DNA of 64,000 nt, taken from the NCBI RefSeq assembly GCF_024198235.1, contig NZ_JAKCFB010000022.1:62001-126000 (forward strand), read 5' to 3'. Source of the DNA: Myxococcus dinghuensis. GTDB lineage: Bacteria > Myxococcota > Myxococcia > Myxococcales > Myxococcaceae. The translations under genes were made by a program, and so were the position numbers. The notes below the pieces were generated by a model. That model saw nothing but the letters and a program-made list of their open reading frames with translations, searched no databases and was not told the DNA's origin. This document shows, one piece after another, positions 46,920-53,915 of this stretch (positions are counted from its first letter, which is position 1; each line of letters starts with the position of its first letter).

Positions 46920-47383
46920 TGCGCACCGCCATCGCATTCGACATCACCGAGCTGCTCCCCCACACGGAACGCATGCGGCTCATCGACCGCGCGCTGGAGG
47001 GAGACGAGGAGGGGCTGGTGGCCGAGGTCACCATCCGCGAAGACTGCCTCTTCTTCGAGAACGGCGGCGTCGGGGGTTGGGTGGGCATCGAGTTCATGGC
47101 CCAGGCGATTGGCGCCTGGGCGGGATGGCGGTTCCGGTTGCGCGGCGAGCCGCTGCGGGTGGGCTTCCTGCTGGGGACGCGCCGCTTCGAATGCGGCCGG
47201 CCGCGGTTCCGCGCGGGCGAGCGGCTGCGCATCGAGGTCCAGCGCCAGTACTGGACGGAGGAAGGCATGAGCCAGTTCGACTGCGCCATCGGCATCGACG
47301 GCGAGACGGTGGCCACGGCGGCGCTGACGGTGTTCCAGCCCCCGGGCGCCGCGGTGCTGAGGAAGGTGGACGCGGATGAGTGA
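46919..47383 (+). CDS. apeP: 3-hydroxyacyl-ACP dehydratase (aryl polyene)
   Basis: The 154-residue hotdog dehydratase of the FabZ-like APE type has LLPHTERMRLIDRA with His15 as the likely catalytic base and GIEFMAQAIGA with Glu58. In the characterised system this protein and the one equal to the C-terminal part of the 35744 product form a heterodimeric dehydratase, so the two should work together here. It overlaps the ketoreductase gene by 8 bp. Confidence 0.88.
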   Translation: MRTAIAFDITELLPHTERMRLIDRALEGDEEGLVAEVTIREDCLFFENGGVGGWVGIEFMAQAIGAWAGWRFRLRGEPLRVGFLLGTRRFECGRPRFRAGERLRIEVQRQYWTEEGMSQFDCAIGIDGETVATAALTVFQPPGAAVLRKVDADE

Positions 47384-48107
47384 CGAGACGGTGCTGGTGA
47401 CGGGCTCCAGCCGGGGCATCGGCAAGGCCATCGCGCTGCGACTGGCCCAGGACGGCTTCGATGTCGTGGTGCACTGCCGGGGACAGGTGGACCAGGCGGA
47501 GGCGGTGGCCGCGCGGGCGCGGGAGCTGGGCCGGTCCGCGCGGGTGCTGCGGTTCGACGTGTCGCAGCGGGCGGAGACAGAGCAGGCGCTGCTCGCGGAC
47601 ATCGAGGCGCACGGCTGTTACTACGGCGTGGTGTGCAACGCGGGCATCGCGCGGGACAACGCGTTCCCCGCCATGCCGCCCGAGGACTGGGACGCGGTCA
47701 TCCACACCAACCTGGATGCCTTCTACAACGTGCTCAATCCGCTCTCGATGCCGCTGGTGCGGCGGCGCAAGCCCGGGCGCATCGTCACCCTGTCCTCCGT
47801 CTCCGGACTGATGGGCAACCGCGGACAGGTCAACTACAGCGCCGCGAAGGCGGGCATCATCGGCGCGACGAAGGCGCTGGCGGTGGAGCTCGCCAGCCGG
47901 GGCATCACCGTCAACTGCGTGGCCCCCGGGCTCATCGACACGGAGATGGTGGAGCCACACGTCGTGGAGGAGGCGCTGAAGCTGATCCCCGCGAAGCGGA
48001 TGGGGCGTCCCGAGGAGGTGGCCGCGGTGGTCAGCTTCCTGATGAGCCCGGACGCGGCCTACGTCACGCGGCAGGTCATCTCGGTGAACGGGGGAATGCT
48101 CGGATGA
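47376..48107 (+). CDS. apeQ: 3-ketoacyl-ACP reductase (aryl polyene)
   Basis: The 243-residue short-chain dehydrogenase of the FabG type has the NADPH-binding GSSRGIG (10-16), Ser141, and YSAAK with Tyr154 and Lys158, plus a CNAG core motif at 87-90 where NNAG is usual. It reduces the beta-keto group on each elongation cycle before dehydration to the conjugated double bond. ATGA overlap with the next gene. Confidence 0.93.
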   Translation: MSDETVLVTGSSRGIGKAIALRLAQDGFDVVVHCRGQVDQAEAVAARARELGRSARVLRFDVSQRAETEQALLADIEAHGCYYGVVCNAGIARDNAFPAMPPEDWDAVIHTNLDAFYNVLNPLSMPLVRRRKPGRIVTLSSVSGLMGNRGQVNYSAAKAGIIGATKALAVELASRGITVNCVAPGLIDTEMVEPHVVEEALKLIPAKRMGRPEEVAAVVSFLMSPDAAYVTRQVISVNGGMLG

Positions 48108-49342
48108 GACGCGTGGTGGTCACCGGTATCGGGGCGCTCAGTCCCCTGGGCCATGACTGGGGGACGGTGGAGGCCCGGCTGCGCTCGCGGCGCAACGCCG
48201 TGCAGGTCATGGAGGAGTGGAAGCAGTACGAGGGCCTGCACACCCAGGTGGGCGCGCCCGCGGCCCCCTTCGAGCTGCCGCCGCAGACGTATTCGCGCAA
48301 GACGATGCGGGGCATGGGCCGGGTGGCGCTGCTGGCCACGCGGGCCAGCGAGCTGGCGCTCCAGGACGCGGGGCTCCTGGGGGACGCGCTCGTGCGCAGC
48401 GGGAAGATGGGCGTGTCCTACGGCTCGTCCGCGGGCTCCGCGGCGAACATGGCGGACTTCGGGCGGATGGTGACGGACAAGACGACCGAGGGCATCACCG
48501 CCACCACGTACGTGCGGATGATGGCGCACACCGCGGCCGTGAACATCGGCGTGTTCTTCGGGCTGACGGGGCGCATCATCACCACCTCCAGCGCGTGTAC
48601 CTCCGGGAGCCAGGGCATCGGCTACGCGTACGAGACCCTCCGGTTGGGGAAGCAGGTGGCGATGCTGGCGGGGGGCGCGGAGGAGCTCGACGCCACGGGC
48701 GCGGCGGTGTTCGACACCCTGTTCGCGACGAGCACGCAGAACAACGCCACCCCGGAGCTGACGCCCCGTCCCTTCCACGCGAAGCGCGACGGGCTGGTGC
48801 TGGGCGAGGGCGCGTGCACGTTGGTGCTGGAGGAGTTGGAGCACGCCCGCGCGCGCGGGGCCCGCATCCACGCGGAGGTCATCGGCTACGGGACGAACAC
48901 GGACGGGCGCCACATCACCCAGCCCCACGCGGAGACGATGGCGGTGGCCATGCGGCTGGCCCTGGAAGACGCGGGCATCCCTCCGTCGGAGGTGGGCTAC
49001 GTCAACGCGCACGGCACCGCGACGGACCAGGGTGACGTGGCGGAGAGCGCCGCGACCCACGAGGTCTTCGGGGAGCGGATGCCCATCTCCTCGCTCAAGA
49101 GCTACATGGGCCATACGCTGGGGGCGTGTGGCGCGCTGGAGGCGTGGATGAGCCTGGAGATGATGCGCACGGGCTGGTTCGCGCCCACGCTGCACCTGGC
49201 GCCAGGCGAGGTGGACCCTCGCTGCGCGCCGTTGGACTATGTCGTGGGCGAGGGGCGACAGCTCCAGACCGACGTGGTCATGAGCAACAACTTCGCCTTC
49301 GGCGGAATCAACACGTCGTTGATCTTCCGCCGCTGGGCATGA
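48104..49342 (+). CDS. apeR: Second beta-ketoacyl-ACP synthase (aryl polyene)
   Basis: The 412-residue KS has Cys165 in TSSACTSGSQ, His303 in HGTAT and His337 in MGHTLG, so it is a full synthase of the FabF/FabB type. In the APE pathway this KS is thought to perform initiation or a specific early condensation, while the KS at 45738 elongates. It ends the enzyme part of the operon; a small secreted-protein gene follows after 11 bp. Confidence 0.92.
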   Translation: MRRVVVTGIGALSPLGHDWGTVEARLRSRRNAVQVMEEWKQYEGLHTQVGAPAAPFELPPQTYSRKTMRGMGRVALLATRASELALQDAGLLGDALVRSGKMGVSYGSSAGSAANMADFGRMVTDKTTEGITATTYVRMMAHTAAVNIGVFFGLTGRIITTSSACTSGSQGIGYAYETLRLGKQVAMLAGGAEELDATGAAVFDTLFATSTQNNATPELTPRPFHAKRDGLVLGEGACTLVLEELEHARARGARIHAEVIGYGTNTDGRHITQPHAETMAVAMRLALEDAGIPPSEVGYVNAHGTATDQGDVAESAATHEVFGERMPISSLKSYMGHTLGACGALEAWMSLEMMRTGWFAPTLHLAPGEVDPRCAPLDYVVGEGRQLQTDVVMSNNFAFGGINTSLIFRRWA

Positions 49343-49353
49343 GGGGGAGACCG

Positions 49354-49812
49354 ATGAAGAAGACGTTGACGCTGTCCCTGCTGGCCCTGACGCTGTCCTC
49401 GCCCGCGCTCGCGCGCGACACGCCCATCCTCGTGTCCCTGGCGGACGTGCTGGCGATGCCGGAGGCGCAGAAGAAGCTGGATGGGACGGTGAAGTTCTAC
49501 CTGGCCGGGCAGAAGACGCCCAAGGTGGAGGAGCGGTTCGACGAGACCGTCACGAACAAGAAGACCAACGGCGTGGGCAAGTCGGACGAGGACGGCTGCC
49601 GGTGGGTGACGCTGTCCGCCCTGATTGCCCTCCAGGAAGGCGCCAAGAAGGCGGGCGCGAACGCCGTGGTCGACATCGTCAGCTATTACAAGAAGAGCGA
49701 GGCGCGCAGCCCCACGGACGTCGAGTGCCACGCGGGCACCTTCGTCATCGGCGTGGCGCTCAAGGGCACATACGCCAAGGTGAAGGCCGGCGCCAAGAGC
49801 GCCTCGAAGTAG
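49354..49812 (+). CDS. Small secreted protein at end of aryl polyene operon
   Basis: The 152-residue protein has a signal peptide (KKTLTLSLLALTLSSPALA) and a compact body with GANAVVDIVSYYKKSEA. Proteins of this kind, often mislabelled as excinuclease ATPase subunits, occur beside aryl polyene genes. GGGGGAGA lies before the ATG, 11 bp after the KS stop, so it is probably part of the operon. Function unknown; a periplasmic role is inferred. Confidence 0.65.
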   Translation: MKKTLTLSLLALTLSSPALARDTPILVSLADVLAMPEAQKKLDGTVKFYLAGQKTPKVEERFDETVTNKKTNGVGKSDEDGCRWVTLSALIALQEGAKKAGANAVVDIVSYYKKSEARSPTDVECHAGTFVIGVALKGTYAKVKAGAKSASK

Positions 49813-49823
49813 CGCGCGGCGCC

Positions 49824-49829
49824 TATACT
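49824..49829 (+). promoter_or_regulatory. Candidate -10 element before the 49857 gene
   Basis: TATACT is close to the sigma70 consensus and lies 27 bp before the GTG start. No clear -35 hexamer is seen, so the call is tentative. Confidence 0.35.
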
Positions 49830-49856
49830 CGGCCCCCTGTCACCTGGAGGTGTCGC

Positions 49857-50147
49857 GTGCGTTGGCTGGTTGCCGTCGTGCTGTTGGGTGCGTCGACTGC
49901 GTCCGCGCAGTCCCCGGAGTGCAAGGCCGCGAGGAAGGAATACAAGGAGCGGGAGGACAGCCTGGAGGCGCTGAAGCAGGCCCGCAAGGAGATGCGCGAG
50001 GTGCTGGCCACCGCCAAGAAGGGACGCGCCACCAGCCGTGTCCTCGACGCCCTCGAGAAGGCGGACGACGCGCTGGAGGATGGCATCAAGCGCGCGACCG
50101 CGGAGCAGGCCCAGCGCGACAAGCTGACCCGGGAGATCTGCAAGTAG
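49857..50147 (+). CDS. Small secreted charged coiled-coil protein
   Basis: The 96-residue product starts at GTG with GGAGG eight bases before. A signal peptide (WLVAVVLLGASTASAQ) precedes a Lys/Glu-rich helical body (KAARKEYKEREDSLEALKQA) with one Cys near each end (SPECKAA and REICK), which could join the helix ends. I recognise no family. It lies between the pigment operon and a lipoprotein gene and has its own strong terminator. Confidence 0.65.
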   Translation: MRWLVAVVLLGASTASAQSPECKAARKEYKEREDSLEALKQARKEMREVLATAKKGRATSRVLDALEKADDALEDGIKRATAEQAQRDKLTREICK

Positions 50148-50153
50148 TCCCGA

Positions 50154-50191
50154 GCGGCCGCCAGGACCTCCTCGCCCGTCCTGGGGGCCGC
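50154..50191 (+). terminator. Strong hairpin after the 49857 gene
   Basis: GCGGCC-g-CCAGGAC (50154-50167) pairs with GTCCTGG-g-GGCCGC (50178-50191) around a 10-base loop, starting 7 bases after the stop. A second hairpin, CGGAGTCCC/GGGACTCCG, follows at 50211-50234. Confidence 0.75.
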
Positions 50192-50374
50192 GCCGACACG
50201 ACGGGCGCCCCGGAGTCCCACCCTCGGGACTCCGAGCACGGCGTCCACCGGGTGCGTCGAGACCGCGCTCCAGGGAGACAAGGGAATCCAGCTTCAACAC
50301 GCCTTCCGCGCTTCCAGCCCTGCGTGACGCTTGATACTTTTGCAACGCAGCAACCACTCGACCGAGGAGGTCAC

Positions 50375-50632
50375 ATGCGGAACGTCATCCAGGGGCTGTT
50401 GGCGGCGGTGATGCTGGTGGGCTGTGGAGGAGCGGAGCTGGACTCCGGCGTCACTCCGCCCGAGACGGACGCCCCCCAGGGCGAGGTCCGGGAGATGAAG
50501 GACTGTGAGCCGTGCAGCACCCGTCTCGACAACTGCATGAACGCCGCGACCACGCAGGCCGAGGAGGATGCGTGCATCCAGAAGTGGCTGGCCTGCACCA
50601 AGGCGTACTGCGCGGGTCCCACCCTGCGGTAG
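50375..50632 (+). CDS. Small Cys-rich lipoprotein
   Basis: The 85-residue product has a lipoprotein signal (MRNVIQGLLAAVMLVGCGG, Cys17) and GAGGAGG before the ATG. The mature part has a CEPCSTRLDNC region and later CIQKWLAC and AYC, a six-cysteine layout seen in many small myxobacterial lipoproteins of unknown function. It ends in a strong terminator. Confidence 0.7.
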   Translation: MRNVIQGLLAAVMLVGCGGAELDSGVTPPETDAPQGEVREMKDCEPCSTRLDNCMNAATTQAEEDACIQKWLACTKAYCAGPTLR

Positions 50633-50638
50633 AGCGTG

Positions 50639-50685
50639 GCGAGGGCACCGGTCCGGGCTCACGCGCCCGGACCGGCGACCCTCGC
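50639..50685 (+). terminator. Long hairpin terminator after the lipoprotein gene
   Basis: GCGAGGG (50639-50645) and CCGGTCCGGGC (50648-50658) pair with GCCCGGACCGG (50665-50675) and CCCTCGC (50679-50685), a total of 18 paired bases with a 6-base loop. Confidence 0.75.
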
Positions 50686-50744
50686 TCCACCCGAGGCAGA
50701 AGCCGGGCACCAGGGCCCGACTCCCCCTTCTGCCTCCTACAGGT

Positions 50745-51227
50745 TCAGCGCGCGTACCGGCTGTAGTGGTCGCAGATCTCCAGATACTCGTCGCTGCCGA
50801 CCTCCAGCGCGGACACGCGCACGTGCTTGCGCTTGGGCTTCGCCAGGGTCGTCTTGATCTCGATGGCCCGGTAGACCGGGATGCCCACGTAGGACTGGTC
50901 GAGGTAGGTGTTCGCCGTCATGTCCTCCCAGTGGATGAGGACCCCGTCGTCGAACTGGATGCCCTCACGGCTGATGACGAGCACCGGCTTGTCCAGGCGC
51001 GTCAGGCCCCGGATGCAGTTGTAGAGCATCCACAACGCGAGCAGGGTGAAGACAGCCCCGGCGGCCATCGCGCCGGTGGCCGACCCCGCGCGGGAGGTCA
51101 GCGTCCCGAAGAAGGCCGACGCCAGGATCCAGATGATGACCCCGAGGATGAGCCGGGTGCGCGAGTAGAAGATTTGACGGGGCTTTTCAGCCTTCGTCTT
51201 GGACTGAGCAGAGCTGTAGATTTCCAT
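50745..51227 (-). CDS. Two-span membrane protein with PH-like cytoplasmic domain
   Basis: The 160-residue protein has two hydrophobic spans (about 26-43 and 53-71), then a soluble part with VISREGIQFDDGVLIHWEDM, the strand pattern of small PH-like domains (STM3941-like). The same arrangement, with a similar WEDI segment, occurs in the neighbour at 51257, so the two appear to be related proteins in one operon. Function unknown. Confidence 0.6.
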   Translation of the reverse strand: MEIYSSAQSKTKAEKPRQIFYSRTRLILGVIIWILASAFFGTLTSRAGSATGAMAAGAVFTLLALWMLYNCIRGLTRLDKPVLVISREGIQFDDGVLIHWEDMTANTYLDQSYVGIPVYRAIEIKTTLAKPKRKHVRVSALEVGSDEYLEICDHYSRYAR

Positions 51228-51256
51228 GATGTCACTTCTGTGATTGCAAAAGGCTG

Positions 51257-51976
51257 TCAGCCGGCAAGACGGTCCGACAGGTAGGCCAGCAGGACTGGCG
51301 CATTGACGATCTTGCTTTCGTCAATCTTCCGGATCTTCCCACCCGCATCGATGATCAGCTCACGTGTCGCCACGCCCTGATCGTGCTCGTTCTGGAGGCG
51401 GATGCTCTCGATGTCTTCCCAGCGCATGAGCTTGCGCTTGTAGGTCAAGCCCTCGGAGCTGAGCGTCAGCGGGCCGAAGGTCGGCGCCTCGCCCGCGGCC
51501 ACCTCCGCGCTCACCCGGCGCAGCATCGGCGGGACGACGCGCTCCAGCACCACCTCGTGCAGCCGCTCCGAGTCACGCCACATGTTGAGCCGGAGCTTGT
51601 ACGCCCCCGAGCGGTGCCGCAGCACGACCCGGTCGTGGTTGTACTGCTCGACGATCTCCGTGATGTCCCGCCACGCGATGCGCGTGCGCCCTACCTGGAA
51701 CCCCGACACGTCCCACTCGAGCACACGCGGAGACACCATCCAGGCGAACATGTCGCTGGCCCGCCACGCCAACAGGTAGATCCCACAGGGAATCCCCAGC
51801 AGGAGGATGACGGGGGCCGCGTGGAAGCGGAGGAACGCGACGATGAAACCACGAGGCATGAGGTAGATGCCCGCGGGCGCGAGCAGCACCGACACCACCA
51901 GATGGATGAGCGTCACCCCACCGATGAACCAGTACACCGCGGCCGTGGGGAAGATGAGCGGATGAGTGCGCTTCAC
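51257..51976 (-). CDS. Membrane protein with repeated PH-like segments
   Basis: From GTG 51976 (GGAGGCACC just before it) the product is 239 residues, with two hydrophobic spans in the first 90 residues. RIAWRDITEIVEQYNHDRVV and MRWEDIESIRLQNEHDQGV look like two copies of a PH-like strand unit. Upstream frame extension lacks a ribosome site and crosses the promoter. It lies 29 bp before the related 160-residue gene. A promoter with two embedded palindromes lies upstream, so expression is probably repressed by a regulator outside the window. Confidence 0.6.
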   Translation of the reverse strand: MKRTHPLIFPTAAVYWFIGGVTLIHLVVSVLLAPAGIYLMPRGFIVAFLRFHAAPVILLLGIPCGIYLLAWRASDMFAWMVSPRVLEWDVSGFQVGRTRIAWRDITEIVEQYNHDRVVLRHRSGAYKLRLNMWRDSERLHEVVLERVVPPMLRRVSAEVAAGEAPTFGPLTLSSEGLTYKRKLMRWEDIESIRLQNEHDQGVATRELIIDAGGKIRKIDESKIVNAPVLLAYLSDRLAG

Positions 51977-52029
51977 GGTGCCTCCGGGGCGGGCCGGAAC
52001 TCGGCTGGAGCCGGGGCACCAACGCCTCA

Positions 52030-52075
52030 GCGAAAACGTTTCGCGTGTATAAACGACCGCTCGTTCTTTCTCCAA
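52030..52075 (-). promoter_or_regulatory. Promoter of the PH-like membrane gene with two palindromic operators
   Basis: On the minus strand, -35 TTGGAG (52075-52070) and -10 TATACA (52051-52046) are 18 bp apart. Inside the spacer lies AACGA-N4-TCGTT (52052-52065), and over the start site GCGAAA-ACG-TTTCGC (52030-52044). Both are operator-like, the first TetR-like and the second LacI-like in form. Confidence 0.55.
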
Positions 52076-52396
52076 ACTGATTCGCTCATCAAGCACGCGA
52101 GCCCCCACGACACCACGCTCGCGCCAATCCCTGAGACTGCGCATTTCACGGATTGAAAACAAACCCTGCCGCGTTGTCTGTTTTTACGAGACCAGGCTCG
52201 CTTGCTTTCTGAGACTGAAACAACCAGCTCTCACCCACCGAGAGGACATGTTCGGGACGCCGGGCGTGGGGCGGCGTGCGACCAGCGCGGGGATGCCGTG
52301 AACCGCGCACGGGGCTCCATTGACGGGCGCTGTCACAGGGGACACCCGCCCCTCTCAGACGTGGCCCTAGTGAATCTCTTGAATTCCGGCTTCCGC

Positions 52397-52426
52397 TTGA
52401 CGAAGGAGCTGTGCTCCCCCTAACCT
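52397..52426 (+). promoter_or_regulatory. Promoter of the TPR/ferritin-like/nucleotidyltransferase operon
   Basis: TTGACG (52397-52402) and TAACCT (52421-52426) with an 18-bp spacer lie 48 bp before the ATG at 52474. Confidence 0.5.
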
Positions 52427-52473
52427 CGGTTTCCTCATCAATTCGCGCAAAGCGAGAGAGAGGGAAGCGGCTC

Positions 52474-53229
52474 ATGGGTTCGACGAATGCCTCCGCAGCG
52501 CCCTGGTTGGTGGAAGTCTCGCAGAAGATCTCCGCCCATCTGCTTCAGTCCCTCCAGTCCGACGCGCCGTTGCTCGGCGAGCTCTCCAGCGGCAAGGGCG
52601 CGCTGGCACGTGGCCGGACGCTGTCGCTGGCGGCGTACAACCAGGAGTCCATCACCAGCTATCAGGACGCGCTGAAGCTGGACCCCTCGCTGTACGAGGC
52701 GCGGGCGCGCCTGACGGTGCTGCAGATCCGCACCGGGCAGAAGGAGGCGGCGCTCGAGTCCGCCAAGCGGCTGGTGGAGCAGAAGCCCACCTTCGAGCTG
52801 CTGGAGATGACGTCGGACGAGCGCATCAACGCCTATACCCTGCTGGGCAACGCGCTGCTGCTCAACGGCCTCGTCAACGAGTCCATCCAGGCCTATCTCT
52901 CCGCGCTGCGCTTCAGCGTCACGGAGACGACCGCCGCGGCGCGGCTGGCGCAGGTGTACATCGCCACCGGCAAGGGCGAGGAGGCCCTCAAGCTGGCGGA
53001 CACGTTCGCCAACAACCCGCGCTTCGCCGAGTTCTCCGCCCACCTGCAGTTGGTGCGCAACGGCCAGGCGCAACTGCCGTTCATCGACCTGTCCACCATC
53101 GAGCTGGACGTCCACGGCCGCCCGCTGTCCATGGTCGAGGAGGGCGCCCGCCTGGCGCCGATCGTCCACGGCGACTCCGCCTGGTGCGCCGACGTCTCGG
53201 ACGTCCTCGCGAGCGACACGCGCCCGTGA
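52474..53229 (+). CDS. TPR-repeat protein heading the accessory operon
   Basis: The 251-residue protein has helical TPR-type repeats (NQESITSYQDALKLDPSLYE; VNESIQAYLSALRFSVTETT), a protein-binding scaffold, from about residue 45 to 195, and a non-repeat C terminus with a single Cys (AWCADVSD). AGGGAAG lies before the ATG. Its stop overlaps the next gene as GTGA. It may hold the modification enzymes or a peptide together (inference). Confidence 0.7.
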   Translation: MGSTNASAAPWLVEVSQKISAHLLQSLQSDAPLLGELSSGKGALARGRTLSLAAYNQESITSYQDALKLDPSLYEARARLTVLQIRTGQKEAALESAKRLVEQKPTFELLEMTSDERINAYTLLGNALLLNGLVNESIQAYLSALRFSVTETTAAARLAQVYIATGKGEEALKLADTFANNPRFAEFSAHLQLVRNGQAQLPFIDLSTIELDVHGRPLSMVEEGARLAPIVHGDSAWCADVSDVLASDTRP

Positions 53230-53897
53230 CTCCGGAAGAGCGCGCGCTGATTGGCCAGCGGTGGGTGGAGCAGGGCCTGGGTGAGCACGCCTCCGTGGCG
53301 GCGTTCGCCCGGTTCGTGCTCCACCTCATGAAGCTGGCGGCCCCTCCCGAGCTGCTCCTCGCCGCCATCAAGGCGATGGAGGAGGAGGTGCATCACGCGC
53401 GCTTCTGCTTCGGCATCGCGTCGCGCTTCACGGGCGTGCCCGTGGGCCCCGGCGAGATGTCCATGGAGAGCGTCCTCGACGCCTCCGACGAGCCCGCCGC
53501 CATCCTCGAGGCCTCCATCATCGAGGGCTGCGTCAACGAGACCATCGCCGCGAAGTGCGCGGAGGTCGCGCTCGAGCGCACCACGGACGAGGGCATCCGC
53601 CGGGTGCTCACCCGCATCGTCGAGGAGGAGGGACGGCACGCCGACCTCTCCTGGCGCTTCACGGAGTGGATGCTCAGCCGACACCCGTCGCTGCTGCCCC
53701 TGGCGCAGACCGCCTTCGGGCGGGCCCTGGGGATTCCGCCCGCGAAGGACGTCCCGGACGAGCCCGTCATCATGGAGCAGTACGGCCACCTGACCGCCCG
53801 CTCACGGGCGCAGGTCCGGCAGGCCATGCTCCAGGACGTCATCGCCCCGCGCGCCATCGCGCTCGTGGGCACCCACGGCCTCGCCGCGGCCATCTGA
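53226..53897 (+). CDS. Ferritin-like di-iron domain protein
   Basis: The 223-residue helical protein shows the repeated E-x2-H type ligands of a ferritin-like fold: Glu20-His21 (GEHASVAAF), EEEVHHARF (52-60), a Glu in EGCVNETI, and EEEGRHADL near 138-146. This subfamily is abundant in myxobacteria and related deltaproteobacteria and is not an iron-storage cage by length. It may be an oxidase or oxygenase. GTG start overlapping the TPR gene stop, 18 bp before the nucleotidyltransferase gene. Confidence 0.75.
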   Translation: MTPEERALIGQRWVEQGLGEHASVAAFARFVLHLMKLAAPPELLLAAIKAMEEEVHHARFCFGIASRFTGVPVGPGEMSMESVLDASDEPAAILEASIIEGCVNETIAAKCAEVALERTTDEGIRRVLTRIVEEEGRHADLSWRFTEWMLSRHPSLLPLAQTAFGRALGIPPAKDVPDEPVIMEQYGHLTARSRAQVRQAMLQDVIAPRAIALVGTHGLAAAI

Positions 53898-53915
53898 GCC
53901 CCCGGGGACCGCGAC

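Larger units (their letters stand above)
51977..52473. other. Divergent intergenic region, AT-richer than its surroundings
   Basis: This 497-bp stretch contains no gene I can support. It holds a minus-strand promoter with operator-like palindromes (52030-52075) and a plus-strand promoter (52397-52426). The middle (52080-52390) shows nothing recognisable. Confidence 0.6.

Noticed and set aside
52202..52423. 73-codon plus-strand frame in the divergent region
   Set aside because: No ribosome site, it crosses the promoter of the TPR gene, and composition is not gene-like.
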